Shown piece after piece: positions 1-9,799 of a stretch of 64,000 nucleotides of DNA. The notes beneath the pieces were generated by a model. It did not search any database, was not told the origin of the DNA, and worked only from the letters and a program-made list of their open reading frames with translations. How positions within the stretch are numbered: position 1 is the first letter of the stretch; each line of letters begins with the position of its first letter. The stretch lies in contig JAXLTD010000010.1 in assembly GCA_046330225.1 (NCBI GenBank), positions 72,775 to 136,774 of the forward strand, written 5' to 3'. The stretch is from CANJIV01 sp046330225. GTDB taxonomy: Bacteria; Actinomycetota; Thermoleophilia; Solirubrobacterales; Solirubrobacteraceae. The translations under genes were made by a program, and so were the position numbers.

Positions 1-424
1 GACCGCGGGCCAGATCGCGCGCGGCCACGCCGAGGATTCAGGCCGGTTCGGCCAGATGGCGCCGGCCCGCGTCGCCCGGTTCAGCGGGTTCCTGCGGGCG
101 CATCAGGGCGCGGCCCGCTACGAGTTCGCGAGCATCACGCCGGCCTACGCCGGCCCGCTCATCGTGCGCGACGGGCGCCCGGTGCTCATGCTCACGACGC
201 TGTACTCGCGCCCGCACGTGACCTCGGCGCAGCTCGCCGCGGCCGTGCGGTCGGGACAGGTGCGCTACGCCCTCCTCGGCCCCCGCCGGGGCGCGTTCGG
301 GCCGAGGTCACGGGTGCCCGCGGTCCGCTGGGCCTGGGCGCACGCGCACGACATCAGCCGGCGGGCCGGCTTCCCGCACGCCGGCCAGCTCTCCCTCCTG
401 ATGCCATGGATCCGGCGCTCCTGA
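1..424 (+). CDS. GT39/ArnT-like membrane mannosyltransferase, C-terminal end only
   Basis: The reading frame is open from the first bases of the window, so the start lies upstream. The visible ~140 residues are soluble and resemble the C-terminal domain of YkcA/YkcB-type mannosyltransferases of the GT-C fold. They show the ARYEFAS segment, then a stretch TSAQLAAAVRSGQVRYALLG that matches the family pattern of a helix followed by GKVRY plus a hydrophobic strand. Such proteins transfer a sugar from a polyprenyl-phosphate donor on the outer face of the membrane. The catalytic N-terminal membrane part is outside the window. The last 19 bases overlap the next gene, which suggests co-translation. 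Family call fairly sure; substrate unknown. Confidence 0.6.
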   Translation, partial: TAGQIARGHAEDSGRFGQMAPARVARFSGFLRAHQGAARYEFASITPAYAGPLIVRDGRPVLMLTTLYSRPHVTSAQLAAAVRSGQVRYALLGPRRGAFGPRSRVPAVRWAWAHAHDISRRAGFPHAGQLSLLMPWIRRS

Positions 425-1242
425 CCGGCCTCGCGGTCGCGGCGCTCGCGGCCGTCGGCCTCAACGTCGGCTACGTGCTGCAGTCGGCGGCGCTCCAGAC
501 GGTGCCGGCCGTGAGCGCGGGCCGGCCGCTCGCCTCCGTCGGCGCGCTCGTGCGCTCGCCGGGGTGGCGGGCAGGCGCGCTCCTGAGCTACGGCGGCCTC
601 GGGCTGAATGTCGTCGCGCTCGCGCTCGCGCCGCTGCCGCTGGTGCAGAGCGTCTTGGCGGGCGGCCTCGTGCTCGTCGCCGTGGCGGCGCGCCGGGCGC
701 GGGGGACGCCGACGACCCGCACCGAGCGCGCGGCGATCGGCCTGGCCGTGGCCGGGCTGGTGGCGGTCGCCGCGGCGGGCTCCTCGGCGGCCGGACACGG
801 CAGCCTCGCCGGGTTCCTGGCCTTCCAGGCGGCGGCGGCCGCCGCGGCGGCCGCGCTCGCGGTCCGCGGCCGCGGACCGGGCGCGCTCGCCCTGGCGGCG
901 GGCGTGCTCTACGGCGCGACGACCCTGGCGCTCGCGGTCCTGCTCGGGGCGGCGGACGGCGGCGGGACCCCGCTTGCGGTGGCGGCGGCGGCAACCGGCG
1001 CGGCGGTCACCGCGGGCGGATTCTTCTGCTTCCAGCGGGCGCTGCAGGACGGGTCGCCGCCCGCGGTCGTGACGCTCATGACCGTCGGCACCAACGTCGT
1101 GGCGATCGCGGGCGGCGTGCTCGTCCTCGGGGAGGTGGCCGCGGGCGCGGCCGCCGCGGCACTCGAGGTCGCGGGGTTCGCGCTCGTGATCGCCGGGGCG
1201 GCCCTGGCGGCCAGGTCGCTGGCGCCGCCGCCCGAGCGCTAA
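406..1242 (+). CDS. DMT-superfamily (EamA/NIPA-like) multi-pass transporter
   Basis: A 278-residue, almost wholly hydrophobic protein with about nine to ten membrane segments separated by short Arg-rich loops (for example ARRARGTPTTRTER near residue 100). The start ATG lies inside the end of the preceding gene. The pattern of short helices, Ala/Leu/Gly composition and two similar halves fits the drug/metabolite transporter superfamily, in particular the NIPA/EamA branch that includes magnesium and small-metabolite carriers. No substrate can be read from the sequence. A response-regulator gene starts one base after its stop, so the transporter may be co-transcribed with the two-component system that follows. 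Confidence 0.6.
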   Translation: MDPALLTGLAVAALAAVGLNVGYVLQSAALQTVPAVSAGRPLASVGALVRSPGWRAGALLSYGGLGLNVVALALAPLPLVQSVLAGGLVLVAVAARRARGTPTTRTERAAIGLAVAGLVAVAAAGSSAAGHGSLAGFLAFQAAAAAAAAALAVRGRGPGALALAAGVLYGATTLALAVLLGAADGGGTPLAVAAAATGAAVTAGGFFCFQRALQDGSPPAVVTLMTVGTNVVAIAGGVLVLGEVAAGAAAAALEVAGFALVIAGAALAARSLAPPPER

Positions 1243-1243
1243 C

Positions 1244-1963
1244 GTGACGGTCCCTGTGGAGTCCGAGCCCGTCCTGGACATCCTCGTCGTCGACGACGAG
1301 TCCGAGTTGCGGGAGCAGCTCACCCGCGTGTTCACCCGCGCGGGCCATCGGGTCGTCGCCGTGGCCGACGGGCGGGCCGCGGTCGACCAGGCGTCGACGC
1401 GCCCCTACGACGTGGTCCTGCTCGACGTCGCGCTCGGTCCCGGCCCGGACGGATACAGCGTCTGCCGGACGCTGCGCGAGCGCCACAATCTCGTGCCGAT
1501 CATCATGCTCACGGCCCTCGACAGCGAGGCCGACGCCGTGCTGGGGCTCGAGGCCGGCGCCGATGACTACATCACCAAGCCGTTCGGATCGGCGGAGCTG
1601 CGCAGCCGCATCCGGGCGGTGCTGCGCCGGGCCGGGCCGCGCGGGTACGGCGACGACGTCCTGCAGCACGGCCCGCTCGTGCTCGACCGGCTGCGGCGGA
1701 CCGTCACGGTGCACGGGCGCCCGGCCGATTTGACGTTTTCCGAGTTCGAGCTGCTGCAGGCGCTGATGGCCCGGCCCGGGGTCCTCCTGAACCGCCAGGA
1801 GCTTCTGCGGGCGATCTGGGGCGACAGCGCCTACCGCGACCCGCGCGGGATCGACGTCCACGTGCGCCACCTGCGGGCGAAGCTGGAGGACGATCCGGCC
1901 CGGCCGCGCCTGATCCTGACGGTGCGAGGCGTCGGATACCGCCTCGGCGGCGACCCGGGGTGA
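1244..1963 (+). CDS. OmpR/PhoB-family response regulator
   Basis: This 239-residue protein has a receiver domain (about residues 11-128) and a winged-helix DNA-binding domain (about 140-234). The receiver has the acidic pair D17-D18, the phospho-acceptor D61 (in VVLLDVALG), T90 and K112 (in ITKPFG), so it should be active. The C-terminal half has the usual OmpR-type LTFSEFELL and the recognition helix region DVHVRHLRAKLE, followed by the wing VRGVGYRL. It starts with GTG one base after the transporter stop and overlaps the histidine kinase start, so the three genes form an operon. The target genes are unknown. Confidence 0.93.
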   Translation: MTVPVESEPVLDILVVDDESELREQLTRVFTRAGHRVVAVADGRAAVDQASTRPYDVVLLDVALGPGPDGYSVCRTLRERHNLVPIIMLTALDSEADAVLGLEAGADDYITKPFGSAELRSRIRAVLRRAGPRGYGDDVLQHGPLVLDRLRRTVTVHGRPADLTFSEFELLQALMARPGVLLNRQELLRAIWGDSAYRDPRGIDVHVRHLRAKLEDDPARPRLILTVRGVGYRLGGDPG

Positions 1964-3369
1964 TGCCGCGGGCCCTGCTCGGCCTGCGCGGGCGCCTCAC
2001 CGCCGCGCTGGTCTTCACCAGCATCGTGACGCTGGCCGTTGCGGCGAGCACGCTGATCTCTCCGCTCGAGGGACGGCTGCGCGCCGACGCGGTCCGGCTG
2101 CTCGTGGCCGAGGCGAAGGGCGTGCGCGGGGCGGTCGATGCGGCGCTGGCACCGCCGGCGTCGCGGCAGCGGCTGAACGAGCTCGTCCGGCTGGTCCGCC
2201 GCCGCACGGGAGCCGAGGTGACGATCGTGGACTCTCGCGGCGCGGTCGCCGCCACGACCGATCCGGACGCCGCCGGGGGAACCGGCGAGGCCCAGCGGGC
2301 GATCGCCACGGGCCGGACGCAGCGGGCGATCGTCACGGCCGACGGGCGCCGCGTGGCCACGATCGCCGTCCCGGCTCGCCAGTCGGGGCACGCGGCGGCC
2401 GTGCAGCTCACGAAGCCCCTGACCGATGTCGAGTCCGCCGGGGACGTCGTGCGCCGCGCGCTGCTCGTGGCCGGGCTCGTCGCCGCCGCCGTGGCCCTGC
2501 TGCTCGGCCTCCTGCTCGCGCACCGGCTCGTCCGCCGCCTCGTCACGCTGCGCGACAGCGCACTGCGGCTCGCTGAGCTCGGGCCGGCCGCCGAGGTCGC
2601 CACCGACGGCGCCCGGGACGAGGTCGGCGATCTCACCCGGGCCTTCGCCACCATGCAGTCCCGCCTGCGGGAGCAGGAGCAGGCGCGGCGGGCCTTCGTC
2701 TCGACCGCATCGCACGAGCTGCGCACGCCGCTTGCCTCGCTGAAGCTCATGCTGGAGGCGGTCGAGGAGGACCTCGACCAGCCCGCCCCGGATGTCGCCG
2801 GCGCGCGCGGCGAGGCCCGCCGGGCGGCCGACCAGGCGCAGCGCCTCGCGGTCCTCGCCGACGAGCTGCTCGAGCTGAGCCGGATCGACGCCGGGCTCCC
2901 GCTGCGCCGGGAGCTCGTCGAGCTGGGGGAGGTGTGCCGCTCGGTGTTCGCCGAGTTCGAGCTGCGGGCCGCGGAGCGCCGGATCGGCCTCGACCTGCGG
3001 GCTCCGCAGCCGTGCTGGGCCGCGGCCGACCCCGGGGCGGTCGCCCGCATCGTGCGGATCCTCGTCGACAACGCGATGCGGTTCGCGCCGCCGGGATCGG
3101 CGGTCGTCGTGACCGCCGAGGGAGGGAGCCGCCCCCAGATCGCCGTGCAGGACGAGGGGCCCGGCGTCGCGGCCGACGTCCGCGACCGGCTCTTCGAGCG
3201 CTTCGCCCGGAGCCGCACGGCGGGGGCGGACTCGGGCGCCGGCCTGGGGCTGGCCATCGGCGCCGAGCTCGCCGAGCGCCTCGGGGGCACGCTCACGCTC
3301 GGGCCCGAGTCCCCGGGGGCGCGCTTCGTGCTCGCGCTCGAGCCGCCGGACCCGGCGGGGGACGCCTGA
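1960..3369 (+). CDS. Membrane sensor histidine kinase
   Basis: A 469-residue kinase, partner of the preceding response regulator; the stop of one and start of the other overlap (GTGATG, so the start is GTG 1960 or ATG 1963). It has a first membrane helix at about residues 12-33, an extracytoplasmic sensor region to about 165, a second helix at about 166-188, and a HAMP linker. The dimerisation/phospho-acceptor domain has H252 in STASHELRTPLASL. The ATPase domain has the N box LVDNAMRFAP, the G1 box DEGPGV, an F box LFERFARS and the G2 box GAGLGLAI. All catalytic motifs are intact. The signal sensed is unknown. Confidence 0.93.
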   Translation: MMPRALLGLRGRLTAALVFTSIVTLAVAASTLISPLEGRLRADAVRLLVAEAKGVRGAVDAALAPPASRQRLNELVRLVRRRTGAEVTIVDSRGAVAATTDPDAAGGTGEAQRAIATGRTQRAIVTADGRRVATIAVPARQSGHAAAVQLTKPLTDVESAGDVVRRALLVAGLVAAAVALLLGLLLAHRLVRRLVTLRDSALRLAELGPAAEVATDGARDEVGDLTRAFATMQSRLREQEQARRAFVSTASHELRTPLASLKLMLEAVEEDLDQPAPDVAGARGEARRAADQAQRLAVLADELLELSRIDAGLPLRRELVELGEVCRSVFAEFELRAAERRIGLDLRAPQPCWAAADPGAVARIVRILVDNAMRFAPPGSAVVVTAEGGSRPQIAVQDEGPGVAADVRDRLFERFARSRTAGADSGAGLGLAIGAELAERLGGTLTLGPESPGARFVLALEPPDPAGDA

Positions 3370-3444
3370 CCCCCGCGACCGGCTAACCGGATCCCAACCT
3401 GGCGCACGCCCGGTGCCACCCGGGCCTCTGGCACGATGCGGGCC

Positions 3445-4239
3445 ATGACGGCCGAGGAGCTGCGCGCGATGATCGACCACGACGACCGCCACTGGTGGTA
3501 CCGCGGCCGCCGCCGCGTGCTGCGGGCGCAGCTGGCGCGGATCCGGCTTCCGGAGGGCGCCCGGATACTGGACGCCGGCTGCGGCTCGGGCCGCACCCTC
3601 GACGAGCTGGCCCGCGTTGGCTCGGCCTGCGGCGTCGACATCAGCCCGGCCGCGGTGGCCGCGGCCCGGCTGCGCGGCCACGCCGACGTGCGCGTGGCGA
3701 GCGTCGAGGCTCTCCCGTTCCCCGATGACCGGTTCGACCTGGTGACCTGCCTCGACGTCGTCGAGCACACCGACGACGACCGCGCCACGCTGCGGGAGCT
3801 CCGGCGGGTGGCCCGGCCCGGCGGGGTGCTCCTGATGACGGTTCCGGCGTACCCGGGCCTGTGGTCGCGCCACGACGTCCGCAACGGGCATCGGCGCCGC
3901 TACACGGCGCCGACCGCGCGGGCCGCCGCCGCGGAGGCGGGCTGGACGGTGCTGCGCACCGGGCACTTCAACTCCGTGCTGCTCCCCCCGGCGGCAGCGG
4001 TGCGGCTCGCCGAGCGCGGCCGCGACCCGCGCGGGCGCTCCGACCTCGCCCTCACGCCGCGGTCGCTGGACGGCGTCCTCGAGCTGCCGCTGCGCGTGGA
4101 GGCGGGACTCATCCGCCGCGGCGTGCGGCTCCCGGCGGGGCTCTCCCTCTTGCTGGCGTTGGCCAACCTCCCGGCCGGCGAGCCCGCGCCGAGCGCCCCG
4201 GGGCCGCGCGAGCGGCCGCTGGCGGCAGTCGCGGGCTGA
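3445..4239 (+). CDS. Class I SAM-dependent methyltransferase
   Basis: About 264 residues with the Rossmann methyltransferase motif I ILDAGCGSG near the N-terminus, acidic motif GVDIS, the post-motif FDLVTCLDVVEH and the ARPGGVLLMTVPAYP strand. A tail motif with NGHRRRYT resembles the one in the methyltransferase at 43.5-44.2 kb (HHRRYT), so the two are probably related and may act on polyprenyl-linked or sugar substrates. I prefer the start at 3445 because a CACGAT hexamer ends seven bases before it, the spacing seen at other genes here; an ATG at 3436 would add three residues. The gene stands alone, between the kinase and a strong terminator hairpin. Confidence 0.8.
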   Translation: MTAEELRAMIDHDDRHWWYRGRRRVLRAQLARIRLPEGARILDAGCGSGRTLDELARVGSACGVDISPAAVAAARLRGHADVRVASVEALPFPDDRFDLVTCLDVVEHTDDDRATLRELRRVARPGGVLLMTVPAYPGLWSRHDVRNGHRRRYTAPTARAAAAEAGWTVLRTGHFNSVLLPPAAAVRLAERGRDPRGRSDLALTPRSLDGVLELPLRVEAGLIRRGVRLPAGLSLLLALANLPAGEPAPSAPGPRERPLAAVAG

Positions 4240-4241
4240 CC

Positions 4242-4273
4242 GGGCGCCGGCGGCGGCACCCCCGCCGGCGCCC
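4242..4273 (+). terminator. Strong hairpin terminator after the methyltransferase gene
   Basis: A perfect 12-bp inverted repeat (GGGCGCCGGCGG, 8-base loop, CCGCCGGCGCCC) begins three bases after the stop codon. There is no T-tract, as is common in very GC-rich actinobacteria. It separates the methyltransferase from the next promoter. Confidence 0.7.
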
Positions 4274-4290
4274 CGGGCCCAGCCCGCCGC

Positions 4291-4296
4291 TACCCT
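4291..4296 (+). promoter_or_regulatory. TACCCT -10 element before the mini-ORF and esterase
   Basis: The hexamer ends seven bases before a GTG codon at 4304, the spacing found at many genes in this window, so the transcript would start at or just before that GTG. No clear -35 is seen. Confidence 0.5.
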
Positions 4297-4303
4297 GGCC
4301 GCG

Positions 4304-4339
4304 GTGACCCGGCCCGTCCAACCGCCCCGCTGCACGTGA
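4304..4339 (+). CDS. Putative leaderless 11-codon upstream ORF coupled to the esterase
   Basis: GTG 4304 lies seven bases after a TACCCT element, exactly where leaderless starts occur elsewhere here. It opens an 11-codon frame (MTRPVQPPRCT) whose TGA stop overlaps the GTG start of the secreted esterase (GTGA at 4336-4339). This arrangement would let a leaderless ribosome translate the short peptide and re-initiate on the esterase, which has no good Shine-Dalgarno sequence. The peptide itself has no recognisable function. It could be chance; the case rests on spacing and overlap only. Confidence 0.4.
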   Translation: MTRPVQPPRCT

Positions 4340-5250
4340 GACGGGCCTGGCTGTGGGCCGCGGGCGGCCTGATGCTCGCGGGCGCCCTCCTGGGCGAGGC
4401 GGCGGGCCCGGACACCCAGGCCGGCGCCGTGACCGGCGGCGTGGCCCCGGTCCGGTGCGCCCCGCCGCGGGCCGGAGACTTCGCGATCAGCCTCGTCTCG
4501 GGCGGCCTGCGGCGCACGGCCCGGGTCCACGTCCCGCCCGGGCTGGGCGCTGCGAGCCGGCCGCCGCTCGTGCTCGTCCTGCACTTCGGCGGCGGCACCG
4601 GCGCCCAGATGGAGGCGCTCACACGGTTCTCGGCGCAGGCCGACCGGTCGGGCTTCGTGGCCGTGTATCCCGACGCCGTCAGCCGGCTGTGGACCACGGG
4701 GGCCAGGCCGGGGCCCGATGACGTCGCGTTCTTGCGGGGCATGCTGGACGCCCTGGCGGGGCGCGTCTGCCAGGACCCGCGCCGGGTCTACGCAACCGGG
4801 GCGTCGAACGGCGGGACGATGGCCGACGTCCTGGCCTGCCGCCTGCCGGACCGGATCGCCGCCATCGCCCAGGTCTCGTCGGTCGGCGTGGCCACCGCCG
4901 GCTGCGGCGCGGCGCCGGTGTCGGTGCTCCAGATCCACGGCACCGCCGACCCGCTCCAGCCCTACGCGGGCAAGCCCGCGAACAGCCCCGGGACCGTCGC
5001 CAGGCTCCTGGCCGCCTGGTACCGGCACGACGCGTGCCGGGGGACGCCGGCCCGCTCGCCGATCGCCGGGGGGCTCGTGCTGCGGTGGCGGCCGTGCCGC
5101 CAGGGCGCGGCCCTCGAGCACGTGCGCCTGATCGGCTTCGGCCACGGGTGGCCGGGCGCAGCCAGCCCGCCGATCGGGGGCGCGCCGTCCCGGTTTCCGG
5201 CCACCCGGTCGATCTGGGCGTTCTTCGCCGCGCACCCGCGGCCCGCCTGA
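4336..5250 (+). CDS. Secreted LpqC/PHB-depolymerase-like alpha/beta-hydrolase esterase
   Basis: A 304-residue protein with an N-terminal signal sequence (hydrophobic residues about 5-24, no lipobox). The alpha/beta-hydrolase triad is readable: nucleophile S157 in GASNGG, D205 in HGTADP and H270 in GHGWPG. The oxyanion region is LVLHFGGGTG (about 79-88). Six cysteines (about 41, 145, 168, 190, 234 and 254) are consistent with disulfides in an exported enzyme. The closest family is the polyhydroxybutyrate depolymerase/feruloyl-esterase-like group (LpqC in mycobacteria). The true substrate is unknown. Start is GTG 4336, overlapping a possible leaderless mini-ORF. It converges with the collagen-like gene, nine bases away. 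Confidence 0.82.
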   Translation: MRRAWLWAAGGLMLAGALLGEAAGPDTQAGAVTGGVAPVRCAPPRAGDFAISLVSGGLRRTARVHVPPGLGAASRPPLVLVLHFGGGTGAQMEALTRFSAQADRSGFVAVYPDAVSRLWTTGARPGPDDVAFLRGMLDALAGRVCQDPRRVYATGASNGGTMADVLACRLPDRIAAIAQVSSVGVATAGCGAAPVSVLQIHGTADPLQPYAGKPANSPGTVARLLAAWYRHDACRGTPARSPIAGGLVLRWRPCRQGAALEHVRLIGFGHGWPGAASPPIGGAPSRFPATRSIWAFFAAHPRPA

Positions 5251-5259
5251 GCCCGCCCG

Positions 5260-5991
5260 CTACCGCGCCGTCGCCACGACCGTCAGGTTGGACGAGCCCA
5301 CGACGAAGCCCGTGTCGTTGGAGTTGCTCGACACCGAGGTGCACTGCACCCGGACGTCGTGCGTGCCGGGCGGAACGTTCGCGAAGGCGGCGATCGGGAC
5401 GGCGCGGTGCGCCGCGTAGTTCGCGACCAGCGGCGTGTCCTCGAGGGTCGTCTCGATCGAGCGCCCGACGTTCGTGAACCCGCCGCCGTTCGAGGCGACC
5501 TGAGCCACGCACTCGGCCCGGGCGCGCTTGGCGTTGTCGGTCGTGATCTTGAAGATCGTCAATGCGCCCGAGACGATGAGCCGGGCCGGGAACGCCACGG
5601 TGATCGGGCCCGTCGAGGTCGCCGACGCGGGGCTGAGGGCCACCGTCGTTGCCGTGGCGCCGAAGCCGACGGTGACGTTCGCGGCGGTTGCGCCTGCCGA
5701 GGCCGTCGGGCCAGGAGGGCCCTGGATCCCCTGGTCTCCCGCCGCTCCGGTCGCTCCCGTCGCTCCGGTCGCTCCGGTTGCGCCGCGCGGGCCGCGCTGG
5801 CCGCGCAGCGACCGGCGGGCCGAGGCGGAGATCTTCGACAGCGTCACGGCGCCAGGCTTGAGCTGGGCCGTGCCGACGCTGCGGGCCCGCAGCGCGGTGC
5901 CGGCCGCGTACGACGTGCCGCCGAGGACGAGGAACAGGGCGACGTAGCCGACGACGTGACGGCGGACGTGAGCGAGCAGGCGGGCAGGCAC
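5260..5991 (-). CDS. Collagen-like surface/secreted protein, Thermoleophilia type
   Basis: A 243-residue protein with a membrane or signal segment at about residues 12-30 (VVGYVALFLVLGGTSYAAG), a linker with VGTAQLKPGAVTLSKIS, then about ten uninterrupted Gly-X-Y triplets (residues 64-95) and a globular, mostly beta C-terminal domain of about 140 residues. Collagen triplets suggest that it trimerises, with the C-terminal domain displayed outside the cell. I recognise the N-terminal and linker motifs as common in Solirubrobacterales proteins of unknown function. The start is GTG, preceded by a good GGAGG ribosome site, unlike the leaderless genes nearby. No enzymatic function is suggested. Confidence 0.7.
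   Translation of the reverse strand: MPARLLAHVRRHVVGYVALFLVLGGTSYAAGTALRARSVGTAQLKPGAVTLSKISASARRSLRGQRGPRGATGATGATGATGAAGDQGIQGPPGPTASAGATAANVTVGFGATATTVALSPASATSTGPITVAFPARLIVSGALTIFKITTDNAKRARAECVAQVASNGGGFTNVGRSIETTLEDTPLVANYAAHRAVPIAAFANVPPGTHDVRVQCTSVSSNSNDTGFVVGSSNLTVVATAR
5744..5779 (-). repeat. 9-bp tandem repeats encoding collagen triplets
   Basis: Four consecutive 9-bp units (gctccggtc with one-base variants) on the plus strand encode Gly-Ala-Thr triplets of the collagen-like protein. Such tracts can change length by slippage. Confidence 0.8.
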
Positions 5992-6102
5992 GGATCCTCC
6001 ATGGGGGGCGGGGACGGGTCAGAGCGACGCTAGGCGCGGCGCCAGGCGCGCGTCAACGTACCTGGCCGAACGGCGTTCTCCCGCCCCGTCGATCCCGCCA
6101 GC

Positions 6103-6108
6103 TACCCT
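6103..6108 (+). promoter_or_regulatory. TACCCT -10 element, leaderless uvrB
   Basis: Seven bases separate this hexamer from the uvrB ATG. A GAAC-N3-GTTC sequence lies at 6068-6078, one base short of a canonical LexA box. Confidence 0.55.
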
Positions 6109-6115
6109 CGTCGCC

Positions 6116-8133
<2,018 letters not shown>

Positions 8134-8134
<1 letters not shown>

Positions 8135-8986
8135 TGGCGCCGGCGGTGCGCGCGGCGGCCGCCGGCGCCGCGCTGCTGCGCTGGTATCGCGGCGCCGCCC
8201 GGGACCTGCCCTGGCGGCGCACCCGCGACCCCTACGCGATTCTCGTCGCCGAGGTCATGCTCCAGCAGACCCAGGTCGCCCGCGTGCTGCCGCGCTGGGC
8301 CGCCTTCCTCGAGCGCTTCCCCACCGCCGAGGCGCTGGCCGCGGCCTCGCCCGCGGACGTTCTGCGGGAGTGGGCCGGCCTCGGGTACAACCGCCGCGCC
8401 CTGGCGCTGCGGGCCGCCGCGCGAGCCGCGGCGCGCGACGGCTGGCCGCGCAGCGCCGGCGCGCTGCGGGCGCTCCCCGGCGTCGGCCCGTACACGGATC
8501 GCCGCCGTCGCCTCGGCGGCGTTCCGGGAGCCCGTGCCGGCGGTCGACACCAACGTCCGCCGGGTCGTCGAGCGCTTCGACCGCCGCCGCCGGACGCCGG
8601 CGGCGCTGGCCGCCCGGGCCGCCCGGCTCCAGCGGGCCGCCAGCGGGGGCGATCCCGAGGCCGCGGCGGCCTGGAACCAGGCGATGATGGAGCTCGGGGC
8701 CACCGTCTGCCGGCCCCGCCGCCCGGACTGCGCCGCCTGCCCGCTGCCCGGCTGCCGCACGCGCGGGCGGGCGCCGCTGGCGGCCCGCGGCCGCCCGGCG
8801 CCGCCCCGGGTGCCGTTCGAGGCGACCGACCGCTGGGTCCGCGGCCGCGTCGTGGCGGCGCTCGCAGCCGGGGACGGCCTGCCGGAGGGCATCGACGCCG
8901 GGCGGCTGGAGCGGGCGGTCGACGCGCTGGCCCGCGACGGCCTCGTCGTCCGCGGGCCCGACGGCGTGGCCCTGCCGGACGCCTGA
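8134..8986 (+). pseudogene. mutY: A/G-specific adenine glycosylase, interrupted by a frameshift
   Basis: MutY removes adenine opposite 8-oxoguanine. Residues 1-121 are read from 8134, with the catalytic Glu in AEVMLQQTQV and the helix-hairpin-helix LPGVGPYT. The frame is then lost at 8497: the next expected residues (IAAVASAAFREPVPAVDTN, with the catalytic Asp) continue in another frame from 8498 to the stop at 8986. A two-base deletion (acggcgatc read as acggatc) would explain it. The second part carries four iron-sulfur cysteines, but spaced C-X6-C-X2-C-X4-C instead of the usual last X5, and the C-terminal domain is short. This could be a real pseudogene, a sequencing error or, less likely, programmed frameshifting. 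Both halves are otherwise well preserved, which favours an error or a recent mutation. Confidence 0.8.
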
Positions 8987-9032
8987 GCGTGATCCGGGGT
9001 TATTGCGGTGGACCGCCGGCGCCGGGCCGGGA

Positions 9033-9038
9033 TACGCT
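9033..9038 (+). promoter_or_regulatory. TACGCT -10 element with a real leader
   Basis: With TGGACC at 9009-9014 (18-base spacing) this forms a plausible promoter. The transcript would carry a leader of about 30 bases containing AGGAGG at 9060-9065, so this gene is not leaderless. Confidence 0.45.
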
Positions 9039-9074
9039 GGGCGCTCACCGCACGAATCCAGGAGGCAGCATCTC

Positions 9075-9599
9075 GTGAGCACCAGCCAGGGGGACGGAGT
9101 CGAGGTCGCGGCGATCCGCGCCGGCGCCGAGGCGACCGCGGGCATGGCGGCGCGCCTCGCGGCGGTCGAGGCCGAGGTTGCCGCGCTGCGCGCCGAGCTG
9201 GCCGGCCTGCGCGGCGCCGCCCCGGCAGCGCCCGCCGCCCCAGCCACGCCCGCCGGCCCGGCTGGCGGCCTCGGGCAGCACGGCACCGGTCCGGTCGTCG
9301 CCGACTCGTTCGGCGTCGTGGAACCGGGGGACGAGACCTCGGGCGCCGAGCCGCGCGGCTCGGGGTCGGGGACCGGGGAGGACGTCGATCCCGAGCCGGC
9401 GGCGAAGTCCGGCTCGGTGCCGCCGCTTGCCGACAGCTTCGGCGCCGGGGGGACGGACGACGAGGGTGCCCGCATCGTGGCGCTCAACATGGCGCTCAAC
9501 GGCACCTCGCGCGAGGACGTCGACAAGTACCTCGCCGAGCACTTCGAGCTCGCGGACCGCGCGGCCCTGCTCGACGAGGTGTACGCGAAGGTCACCTGA
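9075..9599 (+). CDS. Coiled-coil protein with conserved C-terminal helical domain, unknown function
   Basis: The 174-residue protein starts at GTG 9075, nine bases after a perfect AGGAGG. It has a short N-terminal coiled coil (about residues 14-44, with a heptad-like AARLAAVEAEVAALRAEL), an acidic Gly/Pro/Ser-rich middle that is probably disordered, and a conserved-looking C-terminal helical domain of about 40 residues. That domain (RIVALNMALNGTSREDVDKY onward) looks like a three-helix module of the kind found at the end of many actinobacterial proteins. I do not recognise a function. It sits between mutY and uvrA in its own transcription unit, with a hairpin terminator ten bases after the stop. 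Confidence 0.6.
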   Translation: MSTSQGDGVEVAAIRAGAEATAGMAARLAAVEAEVAALRAELAGLRGAAPAAPAAPATPAGPAGGLGQHGTGPVVADSFGVVEPGDETSGAEPRGSGSGTGEDVDPEPAAKSGSVPPLADSFGAGGTDDEGARIVALNMALNGTSREDVDKYLAEHFELADRAALLDEVYAKVT

Positions 9600-9609
9600 G
9601 GCAGCAGAC

Positions 9610-9635
9610 GGGCCCGCGTTGGGAGGCGCGGGCCC
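9610..9635 (+). terminator. Hairpin terminator
   Basis: Perfect 9-bp stem GGGCCCGCG / CGCGGGCCC with an 8-base loop, ten bases after the stop. An outer GCAGCA / TGCTGC pair (9601-9606 and 9646-9651) could extend it. No T-tract. Confidence 0.65.
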
Positions 9636-9773
9636 GGGTGCGCGTTGCTGCTTTGCCCTCCGAGGCAAGGCGTTCACCAGTGGGAACGCGCCAACCGTAC
9701 GGAGGTTGCGGCCCAGCCGCACCGGCGGCGTCAGCAGCCAGACCGCGCTGGCCGGTCGTTCCGGCCTGCCGAT
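9636..9773. other. Intergenic stretch before uvrA with small inverted repeats
   Basis: About 140 bases without a convincing gene. It contains short inverted repeats such as GCGTTC / GAACGC around 9670-9690. A reading frame continuous with uvrA crosses it but has low-complexity, non-conserved-looking residues, so I do not include it in uvrA. A small RNA cannot be excluded. Confidence 0.3.
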
Positions 9774-9787
9774 CGAACGTCTGTTCG
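9774..9787 (+). promoter_or_regulatory. LexA (SOS) operator upstream of uvrA
   Basis: CGAACGTCTGTTCG is a perfect match to the CGAAC-N4-GTTCG SOS box of Bacillus and actinobacteria. It ends six bases before the TAGACT -10 element, covering the spacer and -35 region, so bound LexA should block uvrA transcription until DNA damage. Confidence 0.85.
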
Positions 9788-9793
9788 GCTCAC

Positions 9794-9799
9794 TAGACT
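9794..9799 (+). promoter_or_regulatory. TAGACT -10 element of uvrA
   Basis: Ten bases before the uvrA ATG, giving a leader of only a few bases. It lies directly downstream of the LexA box. Confidence 0.55.

Noticed and set aside
6068..6078. GAAC-N3-GTTC upstream of uvrB as an SOS box
   Set aside because: The spacer is three bases, not four, so it is not a canonical LexA site. Kept only as a contrast to the uvrA box.
9003..9074. N-terminal extension of the coiled-coil protein gene
   Set aside because: The GTG at 9075 has a perfect AGGAGG nine bases before it, and the extension overlaps the likely promoter.
8987..9078. Continuation of the first mutY frame to 9078
   Set aside because: After residue 121 this frame is an Arg/Gly/Pro-rich shadow; the conserved MutY residues are in the other frame, ending at 8986.
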